NCBI RefSeq assembly: GCF_005503365.1
Contig: NZ_SCML01000001.1
Span: forward strand, 124,001-188,000
Origin: Hydrogenophaga sp. 2FB
Lineage (GTDB): Bacteria; Pseudomonadota; Gammaproteobacteria; Burkholderiales; Burkholderiaceae_C
DNA: 64,000 nt
Direction: 5' to 3'
Under the pieces are notes generated by a model. It did no database searches. It saw only the letters and a program-made list of their open reading frames with translations, and was not told where the DNA came from. Positions 1-8,274 of this stretch are shown here, piece by piece. The translations under genes and the position numbers were made by a program. The first letter of the stretch is position 1. Every line of letters starts with the position of its first letter.

Positions 1-1
1 G

Positions 2-226
2 GACCCGCTGCTGGCCGGCATTGAAACGCGCCTGCTCGACGCGATCAACCAGATGGGCTTTGGCGCCATGGGCACCGGTGGCGATTGCAGCGCCATGGCG
101 GTCAACGTCGACTATTCGGCCAGCCACGGCTTCGTGCCGGTGGCCGTGTGCCTGAACTGCTGGATCAACCGCCGCACGGCCGCGCGCATCCACGGCGATG
201 GCCGCGTGGAAATGCTCCACGAGTGA
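2..226 (+). CDS. Fumarate hydratase/tartrate dehydratase-type alpha subunit, C-terminal part (cut by window edge)
   Basis: Only the last 74 residues are in the window; the 5' end lies outside. The visible part contains GTGGDCSAMAV and CLNCW and ends in a short charged tail, matching the end of the Fe-S N-terminal domain of class I fumarases and L(+)-tartrate dehydratase subunit A. In that family the alpha subunit carries a [4Fe-4S] cluster that activates the hydroxy-acid substrate. The stop is 10 bases before the start of the matching beta subunit, so the two form a heteromeric hydratase. The substrate (fumarate, tartrate, or a related acid made by this operon) cannot be decided from the fragment. 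Confidence 0.75.
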   Translation, partial: DPLLAGIETRLLDAINQMGFGAMGTGGDCSAMAVNVDYSASHGFVPVAVCLNCWINRRTAARIHGDGRVEMLHE

Positions 227-236
227 GGCGCACACC

Positions 237-857
237 ATGAGCCGCTTGCACGAACTGACCCTGCCCCTGTCCGAAGCCCGCGTGCGCGAACTGCGCGTGG
301 GCGACATGGTGACCCTCACCGGCGCGGTGACGGTGAGCATCGGCATCCCCACCCACAAGCGCATGGCCGACGCCGTGCGCAAGGGCGAGCCCCTGCCGGT
401 GGACCTGAACGGTGGCGCCTTCTTCCACCTCAGCACCTACGTGCGCGAGCAGGACGGCGTCTCGGTACCGCTCTACCTCAACCCGAGTACCAGCACGCGC
501 TACAACGCCTGGATGCCCGACCTCGTGCGCGGCCTGGGCCTGCGCATGGTGGGCGGCAAGGGCGGACTGGACGACGCCAGCGTCGCCGCGCTGCGCGAAT
601 GCGGCTGCGCCTACCTGTCCTTCCTGGGCGGTGGCCTGCCGCTGCTCTCTCGCGCGCTGCGCGGCGTGCGCAGCTCGCACTGGAACGAATACATCTCGCA
701 ATTTCGCCTGCTGACGCTGGACGTGTCCGAACTCGGCCCATGCACCGTGGCCATCGACGCGCACGGCGGCAGCATCTACGACAACCTGCGCGACCGCGCA
801 CAAGGCCGCATGCCCGAGATCCTCGAACGCATGCGCCGCGCGCGACAAGCGACGTGA
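237..857 (+). CDS. Fumarate hydratase/tartrate dehydratase-type beta subunit
   Basis: This 206-residue protein matches the stand-alone C-terminal ('beta') domain of class I fumarases and tartrate dehydratases, which pairs with the Fe-S subunit to hydrate or dehydrate a dicarboxylic acid. Recognisable elements are the substrate-loop NPSTSTRYN, the glycine-rich MVGGKGGL, the LGGGLPLLS strand and the VAIDAHGGSIYDN segment near the C-terminus. Length is normal for a separate beta subunit. The ATG was chosen because it follows the alpha stop by 10 bases; an in-frame ATG at 198 would run into the alpha gene. Its place at the head of an operon with a TTT receptor, an amidohydrolase and an aldolase suggests a catabolic hydratase rather than the TCA-cycle fumarase (inference). 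Confidence 0.8.
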   Translation: MSRLHELTLPLSEARVRELRVGDMVTLTGAVTVSIGIPTHKRMADAVRKGEPLPVDLNGGAFFHLSTYVREQDGVSVPLYLNPSTSTRYNAWMPDLVRGLGLRMVGGKGGLDDASVAALRECGCAYLSFLGGGLPLLSRALRGVRSSHWNEYISQFRLLTLDVSELGPCTVAIDAHGGSIYDNLRDRAQGRMPEILERMRRARQAT

Positions 858-916
858 ACGCATGGCCGCGATGGCGGCCACCTTTCCCTTTTCCCTTCCC
901 CCTTCCAGGAGACACC

Positions 917-1900
917 ATGAAACGCAGAACCTTCCAGACCGCCTTGACCGCCGCTTGCCTCGCCGCTGGTTTCGCGGCCAGCGCACCCGCGCTGGCCCAG
1001 GGCAGCTGGCCCAACAAGCCCGTGCGCCTGATCGTGCCCTTCCCGGCCGGCGGCAGCACCGACGTGGTGGCGCGTTTCATCGCCCAGGGGCTGAGCGACA
1101 AGTTCGGTCAATCCTTCGTGGTCGACAACCGCGGCGGCGCGGGCGGCAACATCGGCACCGACGCGGTGGCCAAAGCCGCACCCGATGGCTACACCATCGG
1201 CCTGTCCACCTCCGGCCCGCTGGTGAACAACAAATTCCTCTACAAGGACATGCCGTTCAACTCGGACAAAGACCTCGCTCCCATCGCGCTGGTCTGCGAA
1301 ATCCCGCTGGTGATCACGAGCAACCCCAAGGTGCCGGCCAAGAACCTCAAGGAATTCATGCAGCAGGCCAAGGCCAAGCCGGACGCCTACACCGTGGGCC
1401 AGCCGGGCAACGGCACCATCGGCCACCTGGCGCTGGAACAACTCTCGATGGTGACCAACACCAAGCTCGCCTCCGTGGCCTACCGGGGCGACACCCCGGC
1501 CCTGACCGATCTGCTCGGCGGCAGCATCCAGGCCTTGTCCGCCCCGATCACCGCCTTCATTCCCAACCTCGCCTCGGGCAAGCTCAATGGTCTGGCCGTC
1601 ACCTCGGCCACGCGCTTCCCCGGCCTGCCCAACATTCCGACGGCCAAGGAACAAGGCATCGACATGGTCGCCACGGTGTGGTTCGCCGTCGTCGGCCCGG
1701 CCGGCACGCCGCCCGAAGTCATCAAGGCGCTCAACGCCGAGATCAACAACATCGTCAGCTCCACCTACGGCAAGGCCAAGCTGCAGACCTACGGTGCCGT
1801 GGTCAACGTGGGCGCGCCCGACCTGCTGCGCAAGATGATCAACGAAGACTCCAAGAAGTGGCAGAAGGTCATCTCCACCGCCAACATCAGCCTGAACTGA
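917..1900 (+). CDS. TTT (Bug) family periplasmic solute receptor
   Basis: A 327-residue TctC/Bug-family receptor, which binds carboxylates in the periplasm for tripartite tricarboxylate transporters. It starts with an export signal (RRTFQ at residues 3-7, then a hydrophobic stretch ending ALA-Q near 27); the RR pair followed by F resembles a Tat signal. The mature part shows family hallmarks: the N-terminal strand ending PFPAGGSTDVVAR, DNRGGAGGNIGTDAVAKAAPDGYT, and the late PTAKEQGID. No TctA/TctB permease gene is adjacent. It lies between hydratase and amidohydrolase genes, so it probably imports the substrate of this operon. The ATG at 917 follows AGGAGACACC, a good ribosome-binding site. 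Confidence 0.93.
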   Translation: MKRRTFQTALTAACLAAGFAASAPALAQGSWPNKPVRLIVPFPAGGSTDVVARFIAQGLSDKFGQSFVVDNRGGAGGNIGTDAVAKAAPDGYTIGLSTSGPLVNNKFLYKDMPFNSDKDLAPIALVCEIPLVITSNPKVPAKNLKEFMQQAKAKPDAYTVGQPGNGTIGHLALEQLSMVTNTKLASVAYRGDTPALTDLLGGSIQALSAPITAFIPNLASGKLNGLAVTSATRFPGLPNIPTAKEQGIDMVATVWFAVVGPAGTPPEVIKALNAEINNIVSSTYGKAKLQTYGAVVNVGAPDLLRKMINEDSKKWQKVISTANISLN

Positions 1901-1948
1901 CCTGACGCCCTTTCAACCGTGGCCCCTCGGGGCCACCCTTATTTCCGG

Positions 1949-2899
1949 ATGACCATGAGCGATTCTTCCCGCCCCCTGCTGTTCGATGCCCACGCCCACC
2001 TGGTGGCTGACGACCAGACCGCGTACCCCCGCAAGCCGATGCAACGCGCGGCCAACGCGCCGCCGCGCATGCCCGGCGTGATCGGCACACCTGGCGGCCA
2101 CCACGGCCCGACACCCATCAACGAAGTGCCCGACGTCGCGCGCATGCTGGTGTGGATGAAGGAAGAAAACGTGGACGGCGCGGTGGCGGTGCAGAAGCGC
2201 ATGATCTACCGCTACGACAACAGCTACATCCTGGACTCGTCGGACCAGCACCCGGATATCTTCTCGGCTGTGGTCATCCTCGACGCCGAAGACGCCGGCA
2301 CCGCGCCTCTGGTGCGCCAGTACGTGAAACACCACGGTCTGGCCGGCGTGCGCCTGTTCGGTGGCCGCGAGCCCGACGGCAGCATGCCCTGGCTGAACTC
2401 GCCCATGGCGCTGAAAACCTGGGAAGTGGCCAACGAATTCGGCTTGGTCATGAACCTCGAAGTGCTGTCCGTCGGCGGTGGCGGCCCCTCGGTCCCGGCG
2501 CTGATCGAGCTGACGAAGCAGTACCCCAACGTGAACATCGCGATCGACCACCTGCTCGAACCCGAGATGGAAAAAAGCGGGCACTACGGTCTGGACGAAA
2601 ACTTCGAAGCCCTCGTGCCCTGGAAGAACATTTCCTTCAAGTGGACGTCGATCAACCTCGACATCTGCCGTGAGGAAGGCATCCCGGCCGACAAGGTGCT
2701 GCGCCGCGCGGTCGACCTCTACGGCGCGGACCGTTTGATGTGGGGCTCGGACATCGGCACCTCGTCGGGCACCTACAAGGACATGGTGCAACGCGCCCTC
2801 GACTCGGCCACGCTGCTGACCGAAGACGAAAAACGCGCGCTGTTCCACGACACCGGCCGCCGCATCTTCCAGAAGGGCGGCAGCGGCCGCCGCGCCTGA
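1949..2899 (+). CDS. Amidohydrolase family 2 (TIM-barrel metal hydrolase/decarboxylase)
   Basis: A 316-residue protein of the amidohydrolase_2 superfamily. Metal-ligand signatures are visible: DAHAH at residues 13-17, a conserved histidine in AIDHLLEP (His201) and the catalytic aspartate in MWGSD (Asp268). Members hydrolyse lactones or decarboxylate aromatic and dicarboxylic acids, for example 2-pyrone-4,6-dicarboxylate lactonase. No signal peptide is seen, so it is cytoplasmic. It is followed 17 bases later by a flavin reductase gene and shares the operon with an HpcH/HpaI aldolase, which points to ring- or chain-cleavage chemistry. A second ATG two codons downstream (1955) is an equally possible start. 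The exact substrate is unknown. Confidence 0.85.
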   Translation: MTMSDSSRPLLFDAHAHLVADDQTAYPRKPMQRAANAPPRMPGVIGTPGGHHGPTPINEVPDVARMLVWMKEENVDGAVAVQKRMIYRYDNSYILDSSDQHPDIFSAVVILDAEDAGTAPLVRQYVKHHGLAGVRLFGGREPDGSMPWLNSPMALKTWEVANEFGLVMNLEVLSVGGGGPSVPALIELTKQYPNVNIAIDHLLEPEMEKSGHYGLDENFEALVPWKNISFKWTSINLDICREEGIPADKVLRRAVDLYGADRLMWGSDIGTSSGTYKDMVQRALDSATLLTEDEKRALFHDTGRRIFQKGGSGRRA

Positions 2900-2916
2900 G
2901 CACGAGACTTTTGACG

Positions 2917-3543
2917 ATGTCCCAACCCGGCTTCACCACCCTGGACGCCACCACCATGGACACGGCCACGGCCTACCGGCTGCTGGTCGGCGCCGTGGTG
3001 CCGCGCCCGGTGGCGTGGATCACCACGCGCAGCAAGGATGGCGTGGTCAATGCCGCGCCCTTCAGCTCCTACAACTACGTGGCCCACAGCCCGCCCATGG
3101 TGGCCGTGAACATCGGCACCAAGGACGGCCAGCTCAAGGACACGGCGCGCAACATCGTCGAGACCGGCGAGTTCGTGGTCAACGTGGCCACGCTGGACAC
3201 GATGGACCTGATGCACGGCTGCAGCGCCGACTACCCGTCGGAGACCAGCGAGATCGAAGCGCTGGGCATCGAGCTGATCCCGGGCGAGCGCATCGCCGTG
3301 CCCCGCGTGGCCGCCTCGCCCATCCAGATGGAATGCCGTCTCGAGCGCGCCATCACGCTCGGCCGTGGACTCAACACGCTCTACATCGGTGAAGTGCTGG
3401 TGTTCCACCTTTCCTCCACCGTGTTCGACGGCCGCTACGTGGACAGCGTGAAGTTGCGCCCGATCTCGCGCCTGGGCGGCCCGCTCTACGCCGAGCTCGG
3501 CGAGCTGCACAACCGGCCGCAATTGCAGAAACCCCCGAAGTGA
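2917..3543 (+). CDS. Flavin reductase-like FMN-binding protein
   Basis: A 208-residue member of the flavin reductase-like domain family (split-barrel FMN binding). The start of the fold is clear: RPVAWITT near residues 30-37, then NAAPFSSYNY at 45-54 and VAVNIG. In other systems such proteins reduce FMN/FAD for a two-component monooxygenase or act as small flavoenzymes. No oxygenase partner is present in the visible operon, so it may serve one elsewhere or have its own activity. It is encoded between the amidohydrolase and the aldolase with short gaps, consistent with one transcript. Confidence 0.85.
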   Translation: MSQPGFTTLDATTMDTATAYRLLVGAVVPRPVAWITTRSKDGVVNAAPFSSYNYVAHSPPMVAVNIGTKDGQLKDTARNIVETGEFVVNVATLDTMDLMHGCSADYPSETSEIEALGIELIPGERIAVPRVAASPIQMECRLERAITLGRGLNTLYIGEVLVFHLSSTVFDGRYVDSVKLRPISRLGGPLYAELGELHNRPQLQKPPK

Positions 3544-3565
3544 ACCACCCGCAAGAGCTCTGACC

Positions 3566-4285
3566 ATGACCCAAGCCTACCAACTCGGCACCTTCGTCAA
3601 GACCGCCTCGCCCCACATCATCGAGGTGCTGGGCACCACGAAGCTGGACTTCGTCTGCATCGACGCCGAACACGCTCCCCTTGACCGCGCCACGCTCGAC
3701 ATGATGGTGCTGGCCACACGCGCCACCAAGCTGCAAGCCTTCATCCGCATCGCCGAGGTCAACCCCGCCGTGGTGCTGTCCGCGCTGGACATCGGCGCCA
3801 CCGGCATCCTGGTGCCCCACGTCGACAGCGCCGAAGACGCGCGCAAGGTAGTGGCCATGGCGCGTTACCGCGACGGCGCGCGCGGCTACTCCAGCTCGCC
3901 CCGCTTCGCCGGCTACGGCAGCCTGGGCATGAAGGAAGCGCTGCGCATCGGCGACGAAGCGCAGGTGATCTGCCAGATCGAATCCGACGCCGCCGTGAAG
4001 GAAGCCGAAGCCATTGCTGCCGTGCCCGGTGTCGGCGGCCTGTTCGTCGGCCGCGCCGATCTGGCTCTCTCGATGGGCCTGGACAACCCGCGCGACCCGC
4101 GCGTGCTCGACGCCACGCGCCACGTGCTGGCCGTGGCGAAGAAGGCCGGCAAGCTCGCCGGCATGTTCGTGGCCGGCAATGCCGAACGCGACGAGTTCGC
4201 CGCGCAGGGTGCCGACTGGTTCATCGTCTCGTCCGACCAGACCCTGCTGCGCCAGGGCGCCCAGGCGATCGCGCACGCCAACTGA
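3566..4285 (+). CDS. HpcH/HpaI family aldolase
   Basis: A 239-residue class II pyruvate aldolase of the HpcH/HpaI family, which cleaves or forms 4-hydroxy-2-oxo acids by metal-dependent aldol chemistry. Catalytic elements are in place: IDAEHAP with the general-base His36, Arg61 after the AFI strand, the metal ligands Glu139 in CQIES and Asp165 in FVGRADLALSMG. Length is slightly shorter than E. coli HpcH (about 260). It would release pyruvate or glyoxylate-type products from an intermediate made by the upstream hydratase and amidohydrolase (inference). The gene starts 22 bases after the flavin reductase stop. Confidence 0.88.
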   Translation: MTQAYQLGTFVKTASPHIIEVLGTTKLDFVCIDAEHAPLDRATLDMMVLATRATKLQAFIRIAEVNPAVVLSALDIGATGILVPHVDSAEDARKVVAMARYRDGARGYSSSPRFAGYGSLGMKEALRIGDEAQVICQIESDAAVKEAEAIAAVPGVGGLFVGRADLALSMGLDNPRDPRVLDATRHVLAVAKKAGKLAGMFVAGNAERDEFAAQGADWFIVSSDQTLLRQGAQAIAHAN

Positions 4286-4303
4286 ACGATTGAGGAAACC
4301 GAC

Positions 4304-5164
4304 ATGCCCCTGCTGCCCTCCCAACTCGCCACCTACGCCCGCCACCACGAGCAGGAACCCCGCGCCGTGCCGGGCGACAGCTGCCCCGCGTGGATCACGC
4401 GCGGCGCCAACTTCGTCGTCGTGGTCTCGCGCGTGCAGCCCGGCGACACGCTGCAACGCGACAACGCCGACGAGTACGTGCTGCTCGTGCCCGACACCGC
4501 GGGCCTCTCGCTGCAGGTACAGGCCGGCGCCGAATCGCTGCAGGCCGGCCCCGACAGTCTGACCATCGTGCCGCCCGGTCCGAGCACGCTGCGCGCGGAA
4601 GGCTCGGGCCTGGTGGTGCGTATTTTTTCCAGTGACGTGACCGACCTGCTTGCGTTGGCCGACAACCACGCCACCTACGCCACGCCCAACCCCGACGCCG
4701 CGCCCCTCGTGGCCTGGCCCGAGCCCGTGGGCGGCTACAAGCTGCGCCACTACCGCCTGGCCGACTACGCCACCGAAGGCAGCCAGATGCGCATCTTCCG
4801 CACCCGCAAGCTGATGGTGAACCCACTGCTCAAACGCCCCGTGGCGCGCGACGTGCGCAAGCTCAGCCCGCACAGCCACACCGATTTCGAGCAGGGCTCG
4901 CTGGCGCTGTCGGGCACCTACGTGCACCACCTGCGCTATCCGTGGGGCGCTGACATGACGCTGTGGCACGAAGACGCGGCCGAGCAGATGGGCAGCCCTT
5001 CGCTGCTGGTCGTGCCGCCCAAGGTCGTGCACACCAGCCGCAACATCGATGCGCCCGGCGTGCTGGTGGACATCTTTGCGCCACCGCGCTGGGACTTCTC
5101 GAAGAAGGGTGTGGTCTGCAACGGCGACGAATACCCGATGCCACCGGAGCCGGTGGCGGCCTGA
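4304..5164 (+). CDS. Two-domain cupin protein of unknown function
   Basis: A 286-residue protein with two cupin-like halves. The C-terminal half carries a metal-binding pattern: His190 and His192 in SPHSHTDFEQG, a glutamate at about 196, and His243 in PPKVVHTSR. The N-terminal half (residues about 35-110, ending LTIVPPGPSTLRAEG) has the barrel-like strand pattern but lacks the paired histidines, so only one site is likely active. Bicupins include dioxygenases and isomerases. It is the last gene of the catabolic operon, 18 bases after the aldolase, and is followed by a strong terminator hairpin. The reaction cannot be assigned. Confidence 0.7.
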   Translation: MPLLPSQLATYARHHEQEPRAVPGDSCPAWITRGANFVVVVSRVQPGDTLQRDNADEYVLLVPDTAGLSLQVQAGAESLQAGPDSLTIVPPGPSTLRAEGSGLVVRIFSSDVTDLLALADNHATYATPNPDAAPLVAWPEPVGGYKLRHYRLADYATEGSQMRIFRTRKLMVNPLLKRPVARDVRKLSPHSHTDFEQGSLALSGTYVHHLRYPWGADMTLWHEDAAEQMGSPSLLVVPPKVVHTSRNIDAPGVLVDIFAPPRWDFSKKGVVCNGDEYPMPPEPVAA

Positions 5165-5172
5165 GGGCACGC

Positions 5173-5207
5173 CCGACCCCGGCACCTGGCTGTTGTGCCG
5201 GGGTCGG
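5173..5207. terminator. Strong hairpin between convergent operons
   Basis: CCGACCCCGGCAC (5173-5185) and GTGCCGGGGTCGG (5195-5207) form a perfect 13-bp stem with a 9-base loop. There is no T-run, but the position between the end of the plus-strand operon (5164) and the convergent minus-strand gene (ends 5226) fits a bidirectional terminator. Confidence 0.75.
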
Positions 5208-5225
5208 GGGTCGGGGTGAGGAGGT

Positions 5226-6200
5226 CTACTCGACCTTGAACCCCGAGGCCTTGATCGGTGCCTCCCAGCGCTTGAGCTGGCTGGCCTGCACGCTGGCCAG
5301 CTCCTGCGGGCCACCGTGGTCCGTCATCAACCCGGCGGCCAGGATCTTCTCGCGCACCTCCGGCTGCGCCAACACCTGGGCCACTGCGCGGTCGATGCGG
5401 TTGACCGTGTCGGCGGGCATGCTGGCCGGGCCGTAGAGACCGAAGAAGTTGTCGATCGCCAGGTTCACGCCCGCCTCCTGCAGCGTCGGCACATCCGGCA
5501 ACGCCGGCAGGCGCGTCTTGCCGGTCACCGCCACGATGCGCAACTTGCCGGTGCGGTGCAGGTCGATGGTGGTGCTGGTCGGGCTGTCGATCATCATCGG
5601 AACGTGGCCACCAATCAGTTCCTGCTCGGCCTGAGGGCCACCTTTGTAGGCCACATGGGTGAGCTGCACGCCCAGCGTCTGCGCCAGCAGCAGGCCCGAG
5701 AAATGCGGCACCGAGCCGGCGCCCGAGGTGGCGTACATCGCCTTGGTGGGGTTGGCCTTGACCCAGGCAATCAGGCCCCTGAGGTCGGTCACCGGCGCGG
5801 CCGGGCCGACCGAGACCACGAAGCTCAACGAGGTCACGCGCGACACCGGCGTGAAGTCCTTGACCGGGTCGTAGCCCAGCGTGCCCGGATACAGCCACGG
5901 AAAGATCACCATCGCGCCGCCGGCGGCCAGCACCAGCGTGCGGCCGTCCGGGCGCGCACGCTGCACCTCACCGAGCGCCACGCGACCGGTCGCGCCGGGC
6001 TTGTTCTCCACGATCACGTTCATGCCCAGCGGCTCCTTGAGCCGTTCGGCCAGCAGCCGCGCCACCGCGTCCACCGAGCCTCCCGGCGAGAAGCCGACGA
6101 GGATGCGCATCGGTGCGCCGTCCTGGGCCATGGCCGGCAGGCCGGTCACGCTGGCGGCGGCCAGCGCCGCGAGTCGGGTGTTGAAATGTCGTCGTTGCAT
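5226..6200 (-). CDS. TTT (Bug) family periplasmic solute receptor
   Basis: A 324-residue Bug-family receptor. The signal sequence has RRHFN at residues 3-7 followed by an alanine-rich hydrophobic stretch and a likely cleavage after AMA (residue 25); the RR pair may indicate Tat export. Family features are ILVGFSPGGSVDAVARL, ENKPGATGRVALGEV and the late DVPTLQEAGVNLA. The start at 6200 follows CCGGAGACAACGACG. The gene is downstream of a ketopantoate-reductase-like gene and an IclR regulator on the same strand, but separated by about 250 bases that contain a marked inverted-repeat cluster, so it may have its own control. Confidence 0.92.
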   Translation of the reverse strand: MQRRHFNTRLAALAAASVTGLPAMAQDGAPMRILVGFSPGGSVDAVARLLAERLKEPLGMNVIVENKPGATGRVALGEVQRARPDGRTLVLAAGGAMVIFPWLYPGTLGYDPVKDFTPVSRVTSLSFVVSVGPAAPVTDLRGLIAWVKANPTKAMYATSGAGSVPHFSGLLLAQTLGVQLTHVAYKGGPQAEQELIGGHVPMMIDSPTSTTIDLHRTGKLRIVAVTGKTRLPALPDVPTLQEAGVNLAIDNFFGLYGPASMPADTVNRIDRAVAQVLAQPEVREKILAAGLMTDHGGPQELASVQASQLKRWEAPIKASGFKVE

Positions 6201-6402
6201 CGTCGTTGTCTCCGGTTGTTTTCGTTGGGGAAAAATCAGGACAGCAAGGCTTGCGCGAGCCGGAAAGCGGCGAACGAATCCATGTTGTTTGAACCGCGCG
6301 CAGGGTCGCGGCCTTGTCTCGTTGTTGTGCCGCTGCGGTGGCCAGCGGTCTGGAATGGGAGGGATTCTTCTCCGGTTCCCAGGGCACAGCAACGACAAAC
6401 TT

Positions 6403-6441
6403 CGGACTTTTCAACTGTTGAAAAGTCCGGTTTGCGGACTT
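6403..6441. promoter_or_regulatory. Overlapping inverted repeats (operator or alternative hairpins)
   Basis: CGGACTTTTCAAC (6403-6415) and GTTGAAAAGTCCG (6417-6429) form a perfect 13-bp inverted repeat around one central base. The right arm also contains AAGTCCG (6423-6429), which pairs with CGGACTT at 6435-6441. The middle arm can therefore pair with either side. On the minus strand this sits just after the 6449-7456 gene and about 200 bases before the TTT receptor start, so it could be an IclR-type operator, a terminator without T-run, or an RNA switch. Function is inferred. Confidence 0.55.
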
Positions 6442-6448
6442 GTGACGC

Positions 6449-7456
6449 CTAGGGGTACAGGCCGGCGCCACCCGCGCGCAGACAGGCCAGCGCAAACACG
6501 TCCTGCAAACGGGGCACGGGCAGTCCGACCGCCTGCGCGCATTCGATCGGCGCACCCAGGATGGCATCGAGCTCCACGCTGCGACCGGCGTCCAGGTCCT
6601 GCAGCATCGAGCTGCGGATGGCACCCAGCCGGCGCGTCTGCGCCATGCGCAGCTCGGTCGTGGTCTCCAGCGTCAGGCCCAGGCGGCGGCCCAGGGCGAT
6701 GCACTCTTCCATCATGGCCGCGAACAACGCACGCACGCCCGCGTCGTCCAGCATGCGGTCGGTCGTCGCGCCGGTCAGCAGGCTCAACGGGTTCGCACAG
6801 ATGTTGCCCAGCAACTTGAGCCAGATGTCGGTGCGGATCTGCGCACTCGCCACCGCGCCCAGCCCCACCTCCGCCAGCACGCCGGCCCACAACGTGGCGC
6901 GCTCGCTCACGCCACCCGCCGGTTCGCCCAGTGCCAGGCGCGCGCCGGCGCTGTGCACCACCACGCCGGGCTCGGGGCAATGGCACGAGACCATGATGGT
7001 GCCGCCCAGCACGCGCGACACGTCCACCGCGCGTTCGGTGTCGCCTTGCGGGTCCACGCGCTTCAAGCGTTGGCCTTCGAACGCTTGGCCGGGCACCAGG
7101 AAATACCACCAGGGTAAACCGTTGTTCAAGGTGAGCACGGGCGTGTCGGCGCCCAGCAAAGGCACCAGCGTCGGCACGACCGTCGGCAGGGCCTGCGATT
7201 TGAGCGCGAGGATGACCAGGTCCTGCGCGCCCATCGCTTCTGGCGACGCTTCGGCGTGTACCTCGTAGCGCTGCGTCGGTCCGCCCGCGGTGGCGTACCG
7301 CAGGCCATGGGTGCGCACCGCTTCGAGCGTCGCGCCGCGCGCCAGCAGCGTGACCTGGTGGCCTGCGCCCGCCAGCCGCGCGGCCACGTGGCCCCCGATG
7401 GCGCCCGCGCCCACAATGCCGATGCGGCGGGGATGGGAAGTCGAAGCCTGCGTCAT
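6449..7456 (-). CDS. Ketopantoate reductase (PanE/ApbA) family 2-dehydropantoate 2-reductase-like enzyme
   Basis: A 335-residue NADPH-dependent reductase of the ApbA/PanE family. The N-terminal Rossmann motif IVGAGAIGG is at residues 14-22, followed by LARGATLEAV; the central LALKSQALPTVVP and NNGLPWW and the C-terminal helical part with LLGNICANPLSLLTGA are typical. Ketopantoate reductase reduces 2-dehydropantoate in coenzyme A synthesis, but many paralogues in catabolic clusters reduce other 2-keto acids. Its position next to an IclR regulator and TTT receptor argues for a catabolic role here (inference). The ATG at 7456 begins MTQAS and lies 20 bases after the IclR stop. Confidence 0.8.
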   Translation of the reverse strand: MTQASTSHPRRIGIVGAGAIGGHVAARLAGAGHQVTLLARGATLEAVRTHGLRYATAGGPTQRYEVHAEASPEAMGAQDLVILALKSQALPTVVPTLVPLLGADTPVLTLNNGLPWWYFLVPGQAFEGQRLKRVDPQGDTERAVDVSRVLGGTIMVSCHCPEPGVVVHSAGARLALGEPAGGVSERATLWAGVLAEVGLGAVASAQIRTDIWLKLLGNICANPLSLLTGATTDRMLDDAGVRALFAAMMEECIALGRRLGLTLETTTELRMAQTRRLGAIRSSMLQDLDAGRSVELDAILGAPIECAQAVGLPVPRLQDVFALACLRAGGAGLYP

Positions 7457-7476
7457 GAAAACGTCTCTCGAAAAAA

Positions 7477-8244
7477 TTACAGATTGGCCAGCCGTGCGCT
7501 GATGAGCCGCGACAAGTCCTGCAACGGCTCCAGGTAGCGTTCCACCGCTTGCTCGTTGCTGACGGCCGACGCAATCCACGTCATGCCGATGGTGGCCACC
7601 ACGCGCTGACCTTCCATCACCGGCACGGCCAGCGTGCCCGACACCGGCCGAATGCCGGGTGCACGCAGCGCGTAGCCTTGTTGCCGGATCTTCTTCAACG
7701 CGGCCAACACCGCCGGCCGGTCGTGCGCCATGGCGTCTTCTTCGTTGGTGGACAGCCGCAGGATGTCGAGCAGCGCGCGCCGCTCCTCGCGCCCGCAGAA
7801 GGCCAGGTACGCGCGGCCCATGGCACGCCCGACCAGCGACAGGCGCATGTTGATCGTGGAATGGAGCAACGACAGCGGCGAATCGGGAATGGTGCTGTAG
7901 CGCACCACGACCGCGTCGTAGTCGGGCACCGCCACCGCCAACGGCCACTTGATCTTGCGCGTGAGCGCGTTGGCCGGCGCGGCGGCCGCCTCCACGATGC
8001 GCGGCTCGCCGTGGTAGCCCGCAGCGAGCATCTTGACGCCCGAGGACAGGCTGTACGCGCCGTACTGCGGCGCGCGCGCCACCAGGCCCTTCTTCTGCAA
8101 GGTTTCCAGCAGCCGCACCAGCGTGGGCTTGGGGATGCGCGTCTGCTGGTACAGCAGGTCCAGCGAACAGACCGGCTGGCGGTTCAACGCCAGCAGCACG
8201 TCCACGGCGCGCTCGACCGAGCGGATGGGCGCGAATGAAGCCAT
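7477..8244 (-). CDS. IclR family transcriptional regulator
   Basis: A 255-residue IclR-type regulator. The N-terminal winged helix (residues about 5-70) contains SVERAVDVLLALN, the recognition-helix region TRIPKPTLVRLLETLQKKGLV and the wing YSLSSG. The C-terminal effector domain includes SLVGRAMGRAYLAF and a late GTLAVPV segment. These proteins bind small aromatic or carboxylic acids and control nearby catabolic genes. It is the first gene of the group IclR - PanE-like - TTT receptor on the minus strand. The palindrome at 6403-6429 is a candidate target. Confidence 0.9.
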   Translation of the reverse strand: MASFAPIRSVERAVDVLLALNRQPVCSLDLLYQQTRIPKPTLVRLLETLQKKGLVARAPQYGAYSLSSGVKMLAAGYHGEPRIVEAAAAPANALTRKIKWPLAVAVPDYDAVVVRYSTIPDSPLSLLHSTINMRLSLVGRAMGRAYLAFCGREERRALLDILRLSTNEEDAMAHDRPAVLAALKKIRQQGYALRAPGIRPVSGTLAVPVMEGQRVVATIGMTWIASAVSNEQAVERYLEPLQDLSRLISARLANL

Positions 8245-8274
8245 GGCGGGTACGTCCGGTCCGGCCTGGGCCGC

